Source: Pseudomonas sp. HOU2 (GTDB lineage Bacteria > Pseudomonadota > Gammaproteobacteria > Pseudomonadales > Pseudomonadaceae). Taken from it: 64,000 nt of DNA. Each line of letters opens with the position of its first letter. Position 1 is the stretch's first letter. Below, piece after piece: positions 25,521 through 34,762 of this stretch. The translations under genes and the position numbers were made by a program. The stretch spans positions 930,001-994,000 of the forward strand of contig NZ_CP160398.1 of assembly GCF_040729435.1 (NCBI RefSeq), written 5' to 3'. The notes beneath the pieces were generated by a model. It was given only the letters and a program-made list of their open reading frames with translations, was not told where the DNA came from and ran no database searches.

Positions 25521-25802
25521 GATGCACCTATTTAGCTGTTAATTATTATGTTCACTGCTGTTTCGCCGAGCCAGTCAATCCGAAAGGCAAAGTGAAGTCA
25601 ATAGCGAACACCTGGCCGCTCAGCGTTTATTTTTCGGGCTTTTTTTAACACTCACGTGCCAATGCAGGCGCCACAAGGCCTGGAATCATGAAGATTTGAT
25701 GAACGGCGTTTAGAATTTTTTACATGGCAGTTGTTAATTAAAATCAACGAGGCTAAGCTCCGGAAAAGCTCGTTCAAGTGTCAAACTTCGAGGTGAATAA
25801 AA
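25521..25802. promoter_or_regulatory. Divergent promoter region of the puuA- and puuD-like genes
   Basis: A 282-base, A/T-rich region without ORFs. The octamer GTTAATTA appears twice, at 25538-25545 (18 bases from the synthetase start) and 25733-25740 (about 60 bases before the hydrolase start), a possible operator pair for the PuuR-like repressor. GAGGTG precedes the hydrolase ATG. The operator reading is a guess from repeat and position. Confidence 0.45.
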
Positions 25803-26564
25803 ATGGCATTCAAGCCATTGATCGGCGTTACTGCGTGCGTCAAACAGATTGGCCTGCACCCCTATCACATCAGCGGCGACAAGTACGTACGTGCTGTCAG
25901 CGTTGGCGCTCAGGGTCTTCCAGTGGTCATTCCTTCCCTTGGCAAACTGACTGAAATCGAAGACCTGCTCGGTCAGCTCGACGGTCTGTTGCTGACCGGC
26001 TCACCCTCGAACGTGGAACCCTTCCACTATCAAGGCCCGGCCAGCGAACCCGGTACGGATCACGATCCGGCGCGGGACGCCACTACCCTTCCTTTATTGC
26101 GTGCAGCCATTGCGGCGGGCGTTCCGGTACTCGGTATCTGCCGTGGCTTCCAGGAAATGAACGTGGCCTTCGGCGGCAGCCTGCACCAGAAAGTGCATGA
26201 GCTGCCGGGCATGCTCGATCACCGTGAAGCCGACAGCCCGGACGTGGCCGTGCAGTACGCACCGGCGCATGCCGTGAGCGTGCTCGCTGGCGGTGTGTTC
26301 GAGGCGCTGGAGTTGCCGGGCGAGTTCCAGGTCAACTCGATTCACAGTCAGGGCATCGACCGCCTCGCCCCCGGCCTGCGTGCCGAAGCGGTGGCGCCAG
26401 ATGGCCTGATCGAGGCGATCTCGGTCGAGCACAGCCCGACCTTCGCCCTCGGCGTGCAATGGCACCCGGAATGGCAGGTGCTGGACAACCCGAACTACCT
26501 GAAGATTTTCCAGGCGTTCGGCGCGGCTTGCCGGCAACGGGCGGCGCGACGCAACCAGCGCTGA
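25803..26564 (+). CDS. puuD: Gamma-glutamyl-GABA hydrolase (PuuD-like)
   Basis: A 253-residue class I glutamine-amidotransferase-like hydrolase that releases GABA and glutamate from gamma-glutamyl-GABA, the final step of the Puu pathway. The nucleophile elbow is VPVLGICRGFQEMNVAFGG (Cys113) and the His-Glu pair is in LGVQWHPEW near residue 222. GAGGTG before ATG 25803 fixes the start. It is divergent from the synthetase and followed, after a REP element, by a polyamine ABC transporter on the same strand. Confidence 0.92.
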   Translation: MAFKPLIGVTACVKQIGLHPYHISGDKYVRAVSVGAQGLPVVIPSLGKLTEIEDLLGQLDGLLLTGSPSNVEPFHYQGPASEPGTDHDPARDATTLPLLRAAIAAGVPVLGICRGFQEMNVAFGGSLHQKVHELPGMLDHREADSPDVAVQYAPAHAVSVLAGGVFEALELPGEFQVNSIHSQGIDRLAPGLRAEAVAPDGLIEAISVEHSPTFALGVQWHPEWQVLDNPNYLKIFQAFGAACRQRAARRNQR

Positions 26565-26730
26565 CACCACCCAGGATTCCAAAACTGTTTACTGCCCCCA
26601 CGGGGTCGGCGGCGGCGCGTGTGCGCATCCGTCATCCGTGAAAACAACAAACCGTAATAACAACAAGTACGACCCAGGCAGCCAGGACGGCGGCGCCGAC
26701 CAGGTCAGGGTACCCGCAGCCAATGCGATC

Positions 26731-26820
26731 CCTGTAGGAGCTGCCGAAGGCTGCGATCTTTTGATTTTGTTTTTCAGGATCAAGATCAAAAGATCGCAGC
26801 CTTCGGCAGCTCCTACAGGG
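26731..26820. repeat. REP hairpin (GTAGGAGCTGCCG family)
   Basis: Arms CCTGTAGGAGCTGCCGAAGG and complement around TTTTGATTTTGTTTTTCAGG. The rest of the 26565-26912 gap (about 260 bases) has no gene I can support and presumably carries the promoter of the ABC transporter operon. Confidence 0.85.
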
Positions 26821-26912
26821 GCCATGTGTGGCGAGGATTGTTTTCCCTGGCTTGCAATCCACTTAAGCCCGGCCACGTTGGCCGAGCGAACGAAACCTGT
26901 TGGGAGTTTCAC

Positions 26913-28055
26913 ATGGCAAACGCCTCCAGCACTTACCGGAAGGCACTTGAAGGCCACCAGCAACCGAAAAAGGTTCTGGTGAAAGTCGATCGTGTCACCA
27001 AGAAGTTCGACGAAACCACGGCCGTGGACGATGTGTCCCTGGAGATCCATCAGGGCGAAATCTTTGCCCTGCTCGGCGGCTCCGGTTCGGGCAAATCGAC
27101 CCTGCTGCGCATGCTCGCCGGTTTCGAGCGGCCGACCGAAGGGCGGATTCTGCTCGACGGTGTGGACATCACCGACATGCCGCCGTACGAGCGGCCGATC
27201 AACATGATGTTCCAGTCCTACGCGCTGTTCCCGCACATGACTGTGGCGCAGAACATTGCCTTCGGCCTCAAGCAGGACCGTTTGCCGGCCAGCGAAATCG
27301 ATGCCCGCGTCGAAGAGATGCTGCGCCTGGTGCACATGACCCAATACGCCAAACGCAAACCCCATCAGTTGTCCGGCGGTCAGCGCCAGCGCGTCGCCCT
27401 CGCCCGCTCCCTCGCTAAACGTCCAAAGCTGTTGCTGCTCGACGAGCCGATGGGCGCGCTGGATAAAAAGCTGCGCTCGCAGATGCAACTGGAACTGGTG
27501 GAGATCATCGAGCGCGTCGGCGTGACCTGCGTGATGGTGACCCACGACCAGGAAGAGGCCATGACCATGGCCGAGCGCATCGCGATCATGCACCTCGGCT
27601 GGATCGCCCAGATCGGCAGCCCGGTGGACATCTATGAAGCACCGGTCAGCCGCATGGTCTGCGAATTCATCGGTAACGTGAACGCCTTCGACGGCACCGT
27701 GGTGGAAGACCTTGAAGGTCACGCGATCATCCACAGCCCGGACCTGCAGCAGAAGATCTATGTCGGTCACGGCGTCAGCACCTCGGTGCAGGACAAGTCG
27801 ATCACCTACGCGATCCGTCCGGAAAAAATGCTCGTCAGCACCCTCAAACCCGAAGTCCGCTACAACTGGTCCGAAGGCAAGGTGCATGACATCGCCTACC
27901 TCGGCGGCCACTCGGTGTTCTACGTCGAGCTGCCCGGCGGCAAGATCGTCCAGTCGTTCATGGCCAACGCCGAACGCCGTGGCGCGCGTCCGACCTGGGA
28001 CGACAAGGTCTACGTGTGGTGGGAAGACGACAGCGGCGTGGTACTGCGCTCATGA
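26913..28055 (+). CDS. Polyamine ABC transporter ATP-binding protein (PotG/SpuF-like)
   Basis: A 380-residue ATPase of the spermidine/putrescine importer class. Walker A is GSGSGKST (residues 56-63), the signature is LSGGQRQRVALARSLA, Walker B LLLLDEPMGALD and the switch VTHDQEEAM; a TOBE-like regulatory domain fills about residues 255-375. ATG 26913 follows GGGAG at good spacing; the open frame upstream runs through the REP gap and is not used. Its end overlaps the first permease gene (ATGA). Confidence 0.93.
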   Translation: MANASSTYRKALEGHQQPKKVLVKVDRVTKKFDETTAVDDVSLEIHQGEIFALLGGSGSGKSTLLRMLAGFERPTEGRILLDGVDITDMPPYERPINMMFQSYALFPHMTVAQNIAFGLKQDRLPASEIDARVEEMLRLVHMTQYAKRKPHQLSGGQRQRVALARSLAKRPKLLLLDEPMGALDKKLRSQMQLELVEIIERVGVTCVMVTHDQEEAMTMAERIAIMHLGWIAQIGSPVDIYEAPVSRMVCEFIGNVNAFDGTVVEDLEGHAIIHSPDLQQKIYVGHGVSTSVQDKSITYAIRPEKMLVSTLKPEVRYNWSEGKVHDIAYLGGHSVFYVELPGGKIVQSFMANAERRGARPTWDDKVYVWWEDDSGVVLRS

Positions 28056-28966
28056 GAACCTTCAATCAGCAATTCCTGCGCCTGGTGCCCAGCGGGCGAA
28101 AATTCGTCATCGGCATCCCGTTCATCTGGCTGTTTCTGTTCTTCATGCTGCCGTTCTTCCTGGTGATGAAGATCAGCTTCTCGGAAGCCGCGCTGTCGAT
28201 CCCGCCGTACTCGGAGATCTACACCTACGCCGAACAGAAATTCCAGTTGATGCTCAACATCGGCAACTACACCATGCTCGGCGAAGACGAGCTGTACCTG
28301 TCCGCTTACCTCGGTTCGCTGAAGGTGGCGGCGCTGAGCACGATGATGTGCCTGTTGATCGGTTTCCCGATGGCCTACGCGATCACCAAAGCGAGCAAGG
28401 AAGCGCAAAACGTCCTGCTGCTGTTGATCATGATGCCGACCTGGACCGCGATCCTGATCCGCGTTTACGCGTGGATGGGCATCCTCAGCAACAACGGTCT
28501 GCTCAATGCGTTTCTGATGTGGACGGGGCTGACCGATCACCCGATCGAGATCCTCAACACCAATACCGCGGTGTATATCGGCGTGGTGTATGCCTACCTG
28601 CCATTCATGGTGCTGCCGCTGTACGCCAACCTGGTGAAGCACGATGGCAGCCTGCTGGAAGCGGCGTCGGATCTGGGGTCGAGCAACTTCAACAACTTCT
28701 GGAAAATCACTGTGCCGCTGGCCAAGAACGGCATTATCGCCGGCTGCATGCTGGTGTTCATTCCGGTGGTCGGCGAGTTCGTGATCCCCGAACTGCTGGG
28801 TGGCCCGGAGACGCTGATGATCGGTCGCGTGCTGTGGCAAGAGTTCTTCAATAACCGCGACTGGCCGGTGGCGTCTGCGCTGGCGGTGGTGATGCTGTTG
28901 ATCCTGATTGTGCCGATTCTGCTGTTCAACCGCAGCCAGGCCAAAGAGATGGAGGCACGGGGATGA
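28052..28966 (+). CDS. Polyamine ABC transporter permease (PotH/SpuG-like)
   Basis: A 304-residue inner-membrane permease with six predicted helices and the cytoplasmic EAA loop (LLEAASDLGSSNFNNFWKITVPLAKNGI, near residues 205-235) that docks on the ATPase. With the other permease it forms the channel for putrescine/spermidine taken from the periplasmic binding protein. Both ends overlap neighbouring genes by four bases. Confidence 0.93.
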   Translation: MRTFNQQFLRLVPSGRKFVIGIPFIWLFLFFMLPFFLVMKISFSEAALSIPPYSEIYTYAEQKFQLMLNIGNYTMLGEDELYLSAYLGSLKVAALSTMMCLLIGFPMAYAITKASKEAQNVLLLLIMMPTWTAILIRVYAWMGILSNNGLLNAFLMWTGLTDHPIEILNTNTAVYIGVVYAYLPFMVLPLYANLVKHDGSLLEAASDLGSSNFNNFWKITVPLAKNGIIAGCMLVFIPVVGEFVIPELLGGPETLMIGRVLWQEFFNNRDWPVASALAVVMLLILIVPILLFNRSQAKEMEARG

Positions 28967-29838
28967 AACGCTTCGGTTTTTCCAAGTTCATGTTGATCTT
29001 CGGCCTGATGTTCATCTATCTGCCGATGCTGATTCTGGTGATCTACTCGTTCAACGCCTCGAAACTGGTGACGGTGTGGGGCGGCTGGTCGGTGAAGTGG
29101 TACGTCGGCCTGCTCGACAACACGCAACTGATGGGCTCGGTGGTGCGCTCGCTGGAAATCGCCTGCTACACCGCGATTGCCGCCGTCGCACTGGGCACCC
29201 TCGCCGCGTTCGTCCTGACGCGCGTTACGCGCTTCAAGGGTCGTACGCTGTTTGGCGGTCTGGTCACCGCGCCGTTGGTGATGCCCGAGGTGATTACCGG
29301 CCTGTCGCTGTTGCTGCTGTTCGTGGCGATGGCGCAGTTGATCGGCTGGCCGCAGGAGCGTGGCATTGTCACGATCTGGATCGCCCACACCACGTTTTGT
29401 GCAGCCTATGTGGCGGTGGTAGTCTCCGCCCGCCTGCGTGAACTGGATCTGTCGATCGAAGAAGCCGCGATGGATCTGGGGGCCAAGCCGTTCAAGGTGT
29501 TTTTCCTGATCACCATTCCAATGATCGCGCCGTCGCTGGCAGCGGGCGGGATGATGTCGTTCGCCCTGTCGCTGGACGATCTGGTGCTGGCGAGCTTCGT
29601 CTCCGGCCCGGGTTCGACCACGCTGCCGATGGAGGTGTTCTCGGCGGTGCGTCTGGGCGTCAAGCCTGAGATCAACGCTGTGGCGAGCCTGATTCTGCTG
29701 GCGGTGTCGCTGGTGACTTTCCTCGTCTGGTACTTCGGCCGCAAGGCAGAGGCCAGCCGCAAGAAAGCGATTCAGGAAGCGATGGATCAGACGGCGAATG
29801 AGGCGTGGCAGCAGCCGCAACGCGCCGCCACCGCCTAA
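28963..29838 (+). CDS. Polyamine ABC transporter permease (PotI/SpuH-like)
   Basis: A 291-residue permease with six helices and the EAA motif IEEAAMDLGAKPFKVFFLITIPMIAPSLAAGG. It pairs with the product of the previous gene. The C-terminal tail of about 25 residues is hydrophilic (KKAIQEAMDQTANEAWQQPQ). A REPIN lies between this gene and the binding protein gene. Confidence 0.92.
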   Translation: MKRFGFSKFMLIFGLMFIYLPMLILVIYSFNASKLVTVWGGWSVKWYVGLLDNTQLMGSVVRSLEIACYTAIAAVALGTLAAFVLTRVTRFKGRTLFGGLVTAPLVMPEVITGLSLLLLFVAMAQLIGWPQERGIVTIWIAHTTFCAAYVAVVVSARLRELDLSIEEAAMDLGAKPFKVFFLITIPMIAPSLAAGGMMSFALSLDDLVLASFVSGPGSTTLPMEVFSAVRLGVKPEINAVASLILLAVSLVTFLVWYFGRKAEASRKKAIQEAMDQTANEAWQQPQRAATA

Positions 29839-29868
29839 GCAACAACGATGAACAACTGTGATGAACAA

Positions 29869-29965
29869 CTGTGGCGAGGGAGCTTGCTCCCGCTTGAGTG
29901 CGCAGCGCTCACAAGATTTTGGGGGCTGCTTCGCAGCCAGCGGGAGCAAGCTCCCTCGCCACAGG
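29869..29965. repeat. REPIN inverted pair (GAGGGAGCTTGCTCCCGCT family)
   Basis: Inverted copies with TGTGGCGAGGGAGCTTGCTC lie within the transporter operon, between the second permease gene and the binding protein gene. In such places they often stabilise the 3' end or differ expression levels of the parts. Confidence 0.85.
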
Positions 29966-30016
29966 TTTACGTACACCCGATGTGTGTTTTTGAATAAAAA
30001 GAATGGAGTTTCACCG

Positions 30017-31114
30017 ATGAAAATGTTTGGCAGGACTCTGCTGACACTGTCCTTAATGGGCGCAATCGCCACGGGCGTCCAGGCCAACGACAAGGTGCTG
30101 CGTGTTTACAACTGGTCCGATTACATCGCGCCGGACACCGTCAAGAAGTTCGAAGACGAGACCGGCATCCGCGTGACCTACGACGTGTTCGACAGCAACG
30201 AGACCCTCGAGGCGCGTTTGCTGGCGGGTAAATCCGGCTACGACATCGTCGTGCCGTCCAACAGTTTCCTGGCCAAGCAGATCAAGGCCGGGGTCTATCA
30301 GCCGCTCGATAAATCAAAACTGTCGAACTGGAAGAATCTCAACCCGGTGCTGCTGAAAAACGCCGCCGCCAGTGATCCGGACAACGCTCACGCGTTCCCG
30401 TACATGTGGGGCTCGATCGGCATCGGCTACAACCCGGACAAGGTCAAGGAAGTGCTCGGTGCCAACGCCCCGACCAACTCCTGGGACCTGCTGTTCAAAC
30501 CGGAAAACGCCGAGAAGCTCAAAGCCTGCGGCATCAGCTTCCTCGATTCGCCGACCGAAATGATCCCGGCCGCCCTGCACTACCTGGGCTACCCGGTGAA
30601 CGACAAGGACAAGGCGCACATCCTCGAAGCCGAAGCGCTGTTCATGAAGATCCGCCCGTACGTGGCGTACTTCCATTCCTCGAAGTACATCTCGGACCTG
30701 GCCAACGGCAATATCTGCGTGGCGGTCGGTTACTCCGGTGACGTGCTGCAGGCCAAGGCCCGCGCGGTGGAGGCCGGTAACAAGGTGCAGATCGACTACA
30801 GCATTCCGAAGGAAGGTGCCGGCAGCTTCTACGACATGGTCGCCATCCCGCGTGATGCGGCGAACGTCGACAACGCCTACCTGTTCATGAACTTCCTGAT
30901 GCGCCCCGACATCATCGCCGAGATCACCAACAGCAACGGTTACAGCAACGCCAACGCGGCCGCCACGCCACTGGTGGACGAAGCGATCCGCAACGACCCG
31001 GGTTCGTACCCGTCGCAAGCGGTGATGGCGACGCTGTACGCGGTGCCGGATCAACCGATTGCCACCCAGCGGATCATGACCCGCGGCTGGACCCGGGTGA
31101 AGCTCGGCAAATAA
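30017..31114 (+). CDS. Periplasmic polyamine-binding protein (PotF/SpuD-like)
   Basis: A 365-residue solute-binding protein. The signal peptide ([20 protein letters not shown] then VQA) is cleaved near residue 23. The mature start [24 protein letters not shown] is the PotF/PotD signature; Trp and Asp residues that bind the amine are in that strand and in WGSIGIGYN and AVGYSGD. It supplies the PotGHI-like importer encoded just before. Whether putrescine or spermidine is preferred cannot be read here. Confidence 0.93.
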   Translation: MKMFGRTLLTLSLMGAIATGVQANDKVLRVYNWSDYIAPDTVKKFEDETGIRVTYDVFDSNETLEARLLAGKSGYDIVVPSNSFLAKQIKAGVYQPLDKSKLSNWKNLNPVLLKNAAASDPDNAHAFPYMWGSIGIGYNPDKVKEVLGANAPTNSWDLLFKPENAEKLKACGISFLDSPTEMIPAALHYLGYPVNDKDKAHILEAEALFMKIRPYVAYFHSSKYISDLANGNICVAVGYSGDVLQAKARAVEAGNKVQIDYSIPKEGAGSFYDMVAIPRDAANVDNAYLFMNFLMRPDIIAEITNSNGYSNANAAATPLVDEAIRNDPGSYPSQAVMATLYAVPDQPIATQRIMTRGWTRVKLGK

Positions 31115-31149
31115 TCCGGCTGATTGAAGATTGTGACAAGACTGGAAAA

Positions 31150-31244
31150 CCTGTGGGAGCTGGCTTGCCAGCGATGGCGATGAGTCAGTCAACGACGATG
31201 TTGGATGTGCCGCCCCAATCGCTGGCAAGCCAGCTCCCACAGGG
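31150..31244. repeat. REPIN inverted pair (GCTGGCTTGCCAGC family)
   Basis: Inverted copies of CTGTGGGAGCTGGCTTGCCA follow the binding protein gene by 35 bases. They are the first part of the 31115-31417 gene-free stretch. Confidence 0.85.
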
Positions 31245-31264
31245 TTGAGCGCTCACATTGAAAA

Positions 31265-31411
31265 TTGTGGCGAACACCATTTTTTCGTGAGGGCAGAATT
31301 TGCGGTTTCCCGTTCACGCAGCGCCTTACCACCGCTGCACCCTGCAATGAACGGCCTCACCTGGCTCCCTCGGCTCAGGTGAATTTCAGGCGCCCTCGGG
31401 CGCCTTTTTTT
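31265..31411 (+). ncRNA. Candidate small RNA ending in a strong terminator
   Basis: After the REPIN, about 145 bases without an ORF end in a textbook plus-strand terminator: AGGCGCCC-TC-GGGCGCCT at 31388-31405 plus seven T to 31411. Immediately before is another hairpin, CACCTG...CAGGTG, around GCTCCCTCGGCT. The distance from the binding protein stop (almost 275 bases) and the intervening REPIN argue against a simple gene terminator. It may be an independent sRNA or one cut from the mRNA's 3' end. No match to a known sRNA is claimed. Confidence 0.4.
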
Positions 31412-31417
31412 CTGCGC

Positions 31418-31957
31418 TCAATTCAGTGGCCAATCCTGCAGAATCCGGTAGCGACCCTTGTGCGATTCGAACAGGGCGAAGCGCTCGGCGCGCAGGAAGA
31501 ATTCCGGCGGCGTGGCGGCTTCCGGTGCCGCTGCGCGGTAGTCCCGAGCCAGGGTCAGGTGCGGGCGAAACTCGCGTGGTGATTCTTCGAAGCCGAACGG
31601 CAGCATCGCCTGTTCGAGCGCATACAACAGACGCAACAAGGCCGGCGGGGCCTGCTCCGGCGCCAGAGATAGAATCCCGGCCCGATGCCAGACCTGCAGC
31701 CGATCCAGCGCAATCCGCAACGGCTCACCCGGCGTACGCACTTTGCCGGCGGCCTCGCAGACTTCATGGATCTGCGCCAGCGGCACGGCGCCGAGAAACA
31801 ACAGCGTCAGATGAAAGTTATCCGCCGGCACCGGTTTACCAGTACGCAGCCCCAAGTCGCTACGCCACTGAGCGATAGTCTTGCGCTGCGCCGGTGGGCA
31901 GTCGAGGGCGAAAAACAGTCGCTTGAACGGTTCATCCCTACGCGCATCATCGGTCAT
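31418..31957 (-). CDS. thpR: RNA 2',3'-cyclic phosphodiesterase (2H family, ThpR)
   Basis: A 179-residue 2H phosphoesterase. The two HxTx motifs are DNFHLTLLFLG and EFRPHLTLARD, placed symmetrically in the two lobes. The family opens 2',3'-cyclic phosphates at RNA ends and was first seen as a bacterial RNA 2'-5' ligase. It starts at ATG 31957 and stands alone, convergent with the candidate small RNA. Confidence 0.9.
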   Translation of the reverse strand: MTDDARRDEPFKRLFFALDCPPAQRKTIAQWRSDLGLRTGKPVPADNFHLTLLFLGAVPLAQIHEVCEAAGKVRTPGEPLRIALDRLQVWHRAGILSLAPEQAPPALLRLLYALEQAMLPFGFEESPREFRPHLTLARDYRAAAPEAATPPEFFLRAERFALFESHKGRYRILQDWPLN

Positions 31958-32062
31958 GGCCCTGCTCCTTCGCTCGTCGATCAGCCGATTCTACACAGCC
32001 TTTTCTGACGACTCGCGACAGCCGGCTATAGTTCAAGGATTGCCATCGAACCGGAGGCCGCC

Positions 32063-32257
32063 ATGCGCGAGATCCTCAGCAAAGAACCGTGGTGGGCCAG
32101 GCCACCCAACCCCGGGCAGGATGAAACCGAACTGGAATGGGGCTGGCTGGTGCATTACAGCGAGGGTGAACCTCGATTCGAATTCGTCCGCGAACGGCCG
32201 ACGGAAGAACAAATCCGCAACCGCAAAGGCTGCCGGATCACGCCCTCTGCAGAGTGA
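32063..32257 (+). CDS. Small conserved hypothetical protein, 64 residues
   Basis: ATG 32063 follows GGAGG at normal spacing. The protein is soluble, acidic and Trp/Glu-rich (WWARPPNPGQDETELEWGWLVHY), with a charged C-terminus RERPTEEQIRNRKGCRI. No domain recognised. The stop is right at the start of the REPIN array. Confidence 0.65.
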   Translation: MREILSKEPWWARPPNPGQDETELEWGWLVHYSEGEPRFEFVRERPTEEQIRNRKGCRITPSAE

Positions 32258-32269
32258 TCACAATTTCCT

Positions 32270-32950
32270 GTAGGAGTGAGCCTGCTCGCGATGGCGGTGG
32301 GTCAGCCATGAAGATATTGGCTGTGCCGACCTCTTCGCGGGCAAGCCCGCTCCCACAGGGTTTCGCAGGACGACGACAATCGTGCGCACGCCACAGATCC
32401 AAGGTGGGAGCGAGCTTGCTCGCGAAAGCGGTGGGTCAGCAAAAGAGATATTGGCTGTACTGACGCCATCGCGAGCAGGCTCACTCCCACAGGGTTTCGC
32501 AGGATGACGACAATCGTGGGCACGCCACAGCTCCAGGGTGGGAGCGAGCTTGCTCGCGAAAGCGGTGGGCCAGCAATGAAGGTATTGGCTGTGCTGACGC
32601 CATCGCGAGCAGGCTCGCTCCCACAGGGTTTCGCAGGATGACGACAATCGTGGCCACGCCACAGCTCCAGGGTGGGAGTGAGCCTGCTCGCGATGGCGGT
32701 GGGTCAGCAATGGAGATATTGGCTGTGCCGGCCTCTTCGCGGGCAAGCCCGCTCCCACAGGGTTTCGCAGGACGACGACAATCGTGCGCACGCCACAACT
32801 CCAGGCTCGCCCCACAGTTTTATGGCGTATGGATAATCGCGGCATCTCAGCAGAACCTGTGGGAGCGTGGCTTGCCCGCGAAGAGGCCGGCACATTTTGC
32901 AAACCCGTTGACTGAAACTCCGCCATCGCGAGCAGGCTCACTCCTACAGG
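32270..32950. repeat. Tandem REPIN array, 134-bp period
   Basis: The 698-base gap is almost filled by REP units. The anchor TTTCGCAGGA recurs at 32361, 32495, 32629 and 32763, exactly 134 bases apart. Each period holds an inverted REP pair (GTGGGAGCGAGCTTGCTCGC and CGCGAGCAGGCTCACTCCCA types) plus a conserved non-REP spacer with GACGACAATCGTG and CACGCCACA. A diverged fifth pair ends near 32950. Tandem duplication of a whole REPIN with its flank is the simplest explanation. Confidence 0.9.
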
Positions 32951-32955
32951 CCATA

Positions 32956-33309
32956 TCAGGGTTCAAGAAGGTTTTTGAAGCCGCCAAAGATCATGCGCTG
33001 ACCATCAAACCCCATCGGGTTGACGTCCGGTTGCATGCGCGGGTCTTCCATCATTTTCGCCATGCCGGCATCACGGGTGGCTTTGTCCGGCCAGATCAGC
33101 CAGCCGGCCGAAACGGTCTCGCCTTCCTTGAGTTTTACCGCCATCGGGAATGACGTGACTTTGCCCTCCGGCACGTCATCGCCCCAGCACTGAACCACCT
33201 CCTTCGCTCCGTATTCCTTGAACAGTTTCTCTGCGATCTCACAATGTTTTTTGTACTGCTCGCGATTGGCATTCGGCACAGGCGCGACAAAGATATCGAT
33301 GTAAGACAT
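32956..33309 (-). CDS. DUF1428-family protein
   Basis: A 117-residue small dimeric alpha/beta-barrel type protein (ferredoxin-like fold) of the DUF1428 family: MSYIDIFVAPVPNANREQYK at the start, VQCWGDDVPEGKVTSFP, and GFDGQRMIFGGF at the end. The role is unknown. The start at 33309 is selected because AAGGAG lies eight bases before it; an ATG two codons upstream is too close to that site. The TGA of the lipoprotein gene is two bases upstream, so they are coupled. Confidence 0.85.
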   Translation of the reverse strand: MSYIDIFVAPVPNANREQYKKHCEIAEKLFKEYGAKEVVQCWGDDVPEGKVTSFPMAVKLKEGETVSAGWLIWPDKATRDAGMAKMMEDPRMQPDVNPMGFDGQRMIFGGFKNLLEP

Positions 33310-33311
33310 GT

Positions 33312-34391
33312 TCATTCTCCTTGTACGTTGGGTTCGATCTGCCGGGTAGTCGATTGCGGCGGCTGCCATTCGACACGATTCACACCCAGCCCGACCGACG
33401 GTTGCTCTGTACCACCAAGGCTGCCCTCGACTTGCCCGGCAATATGCAGCGTTCCGGCCATGACCCCGGTGGTCGGGTTCTGCAGCAATTTCGCCCAGGC
33501 CTTATCGAACGTGCTGCCCAGGCTGCTGCGAATCAGCGCTTCGCTGTCGGGCCGGTCGTTGGCCTGGATGATCGCGCGGATACCCGCCACGCCGATCGAA
33601 ATCACCCCGCCAACCAGTTTCCCCGCTGCGGCCGCCACCGCACTGGCCGCCCCGCGAGGGGCCATTTCCGCTTCCATCCGCTGGCTGGCGCGCTTGGCTA
33701 CGGGGGCCATGCCGGCGTCGGTCGAGGCAATCCCCTTGCTGCCGCCCTCGGTGTGGATCTTGTCGATCAACGCGGCATACGCCGGCAAGGTGTTCAGCGG
33801 CTCGGTGCTGATGACCTGATACAACGAAGCATCCCGCGCCGGCGGCGGGCCGAGGGCTATGGCCGGAACCTTCTGCAGCCGCCCGTTGAGCTGTGCAACC
33901 GGCACGCCATAACGCTGGGCGATGAGCGGCATCTGCTGGGCCATCAGTTGTGCATAGAACGCCGTGGCCTGCCCGAGGATCGCGTCCGGATCGATCTCCA
34001 CCGCCACCGGCGCCAGCACCCTTTCCTGATATTGCTCAAGCAGATAGCTCGCCAGGCGCTTGGCTGAAGCGTCCTGTTCGCCGCCGGCACTGATGGTGTA
34101 CCAACTGACCTTCATCGACAGCCATTCCTGGGTCCAGTAGCTGCTGAACCACGGAATGAAATTTTCTTCAGTTTGCTGATAGACGCGAGTGCGCCAATGT
34201 TCCATCGAGCCACGGGCAAATACTTTGACTTGCTCGGTGGATTGCTGCGAGGCGCTGACGATGTCGCGGTCGATCTGCTGCCAGGTGGCAGGTGACACCA
34301 CCACGGCCGGCTGCGCCACCGGGGCCCGGGCCGAGGTGGCGCAGCCAGCCAACAGACACAGTGCGGCGACGACCAGCGCACGCAGGTTCAC
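33312..34391 (-). CDS. Lipoprotein of unknown function, 359 residues
   Basis: GTG start at 34391, with AAGGA ten bases upstream. The N-terminus MNLRALVVAALCLLAGCATS has a lipobox LLAGC, so Cys17 is lipidated. The mature protein has a helical, Gln-rich N-terminal half (ATWQQIDRDIVSASQQSTEQ, YYLLEQYQERVLAP region), and a hydrophobic Ala/Gly stretch near residues 255-280 (AAAAGKLVGGVISIGVAGIRAI) that may insert in a membrane. I recognise no domain. It is co-directional and coupled with the DUF1428 gene. Confidence 0.72.
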   Translation of the reverse strand: MNLRALVVAALCLLAGCATSARAPVAQPAVVVSPATWQQIDRDIVSASQQSTEQVKVFARGSMEHWRTRVYQQTEENFIPWFSSYWTQEWLSMKVSWYTISAGGEQDASAKRLASYLLEQYQERVLAPVAVEIDPDAILGQATAFYAQLMAQQMPLIAQRYGVPVAQLNGRLQKVPAIALGPPPARDASLYQVISTEPLNTLPAYAALIDKIHTEGGSKGIASTDAGMAPVAKRASQRMEAEMAPRGAASAVAAAAGKLVGGVISIGVAGIRAIIQANDRPDSEALIRSSLGSTFDKAWAKLLQNPTTGVMAGTLHIAGQVEGSLGGTEQPSVGLGVNRVEWQPPQSTTRQIEPNVQGE

Positions 34392-34470
34392 GGTGGTGAG
34401 GTCCTTGAGTGGAGGGAGACAGCATTGAGTATAGGTGTGTCAGTTTCCGAGGATGTTGGCTGTACCGACG

Positions 34471-34632
34471 CCATCGCTGGCAAGCCAGCTCCCACAGAGA
34501 TCTTCAGTGGCCATAAATCCAATGAACAGCCGAAAACCTGTGGGAGCTGGCTTGGCAGCTCCATGGAGATTTTCAGTGGCGATGAATCCAATAAACACCC
34601 GAAAACTTGTGGGAGCTGGCTTGCCAGCGATG
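34471..34632. repeat. Partly tandem REP cluster, 69-bp period
   Basis: A CATCGCTGGCAAGCCAGCTC arm is followed by two 69-base repeats sharing TTCAGTGG, AATCCAAT and CCGAAAAC, each ending in GTGGGAGCTGGCTT. The second is followed by a full GCCAGCGATG arm. The remaining parts of the 34392-34762 gap show no gene. Confidence 0.8.
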
Positions 34633-34762
34633 AGGCCAGTCAATCCACCCCACCTCTCAACCATCAACGCCGTCGATATTCACCATCGCCACGATTGCCT
34701 TCCGCCCGCCGCCCGGCGAAGGCACGATTGACCCATCCGAGACGCAACGAGGAGTACCCATC

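Noticed and set aside
32270..32950. Possible CRISPR array
   Set aside because: The repeats contain palindromic REP units, the period is 134 bases and the spacers are identical rather than unique.
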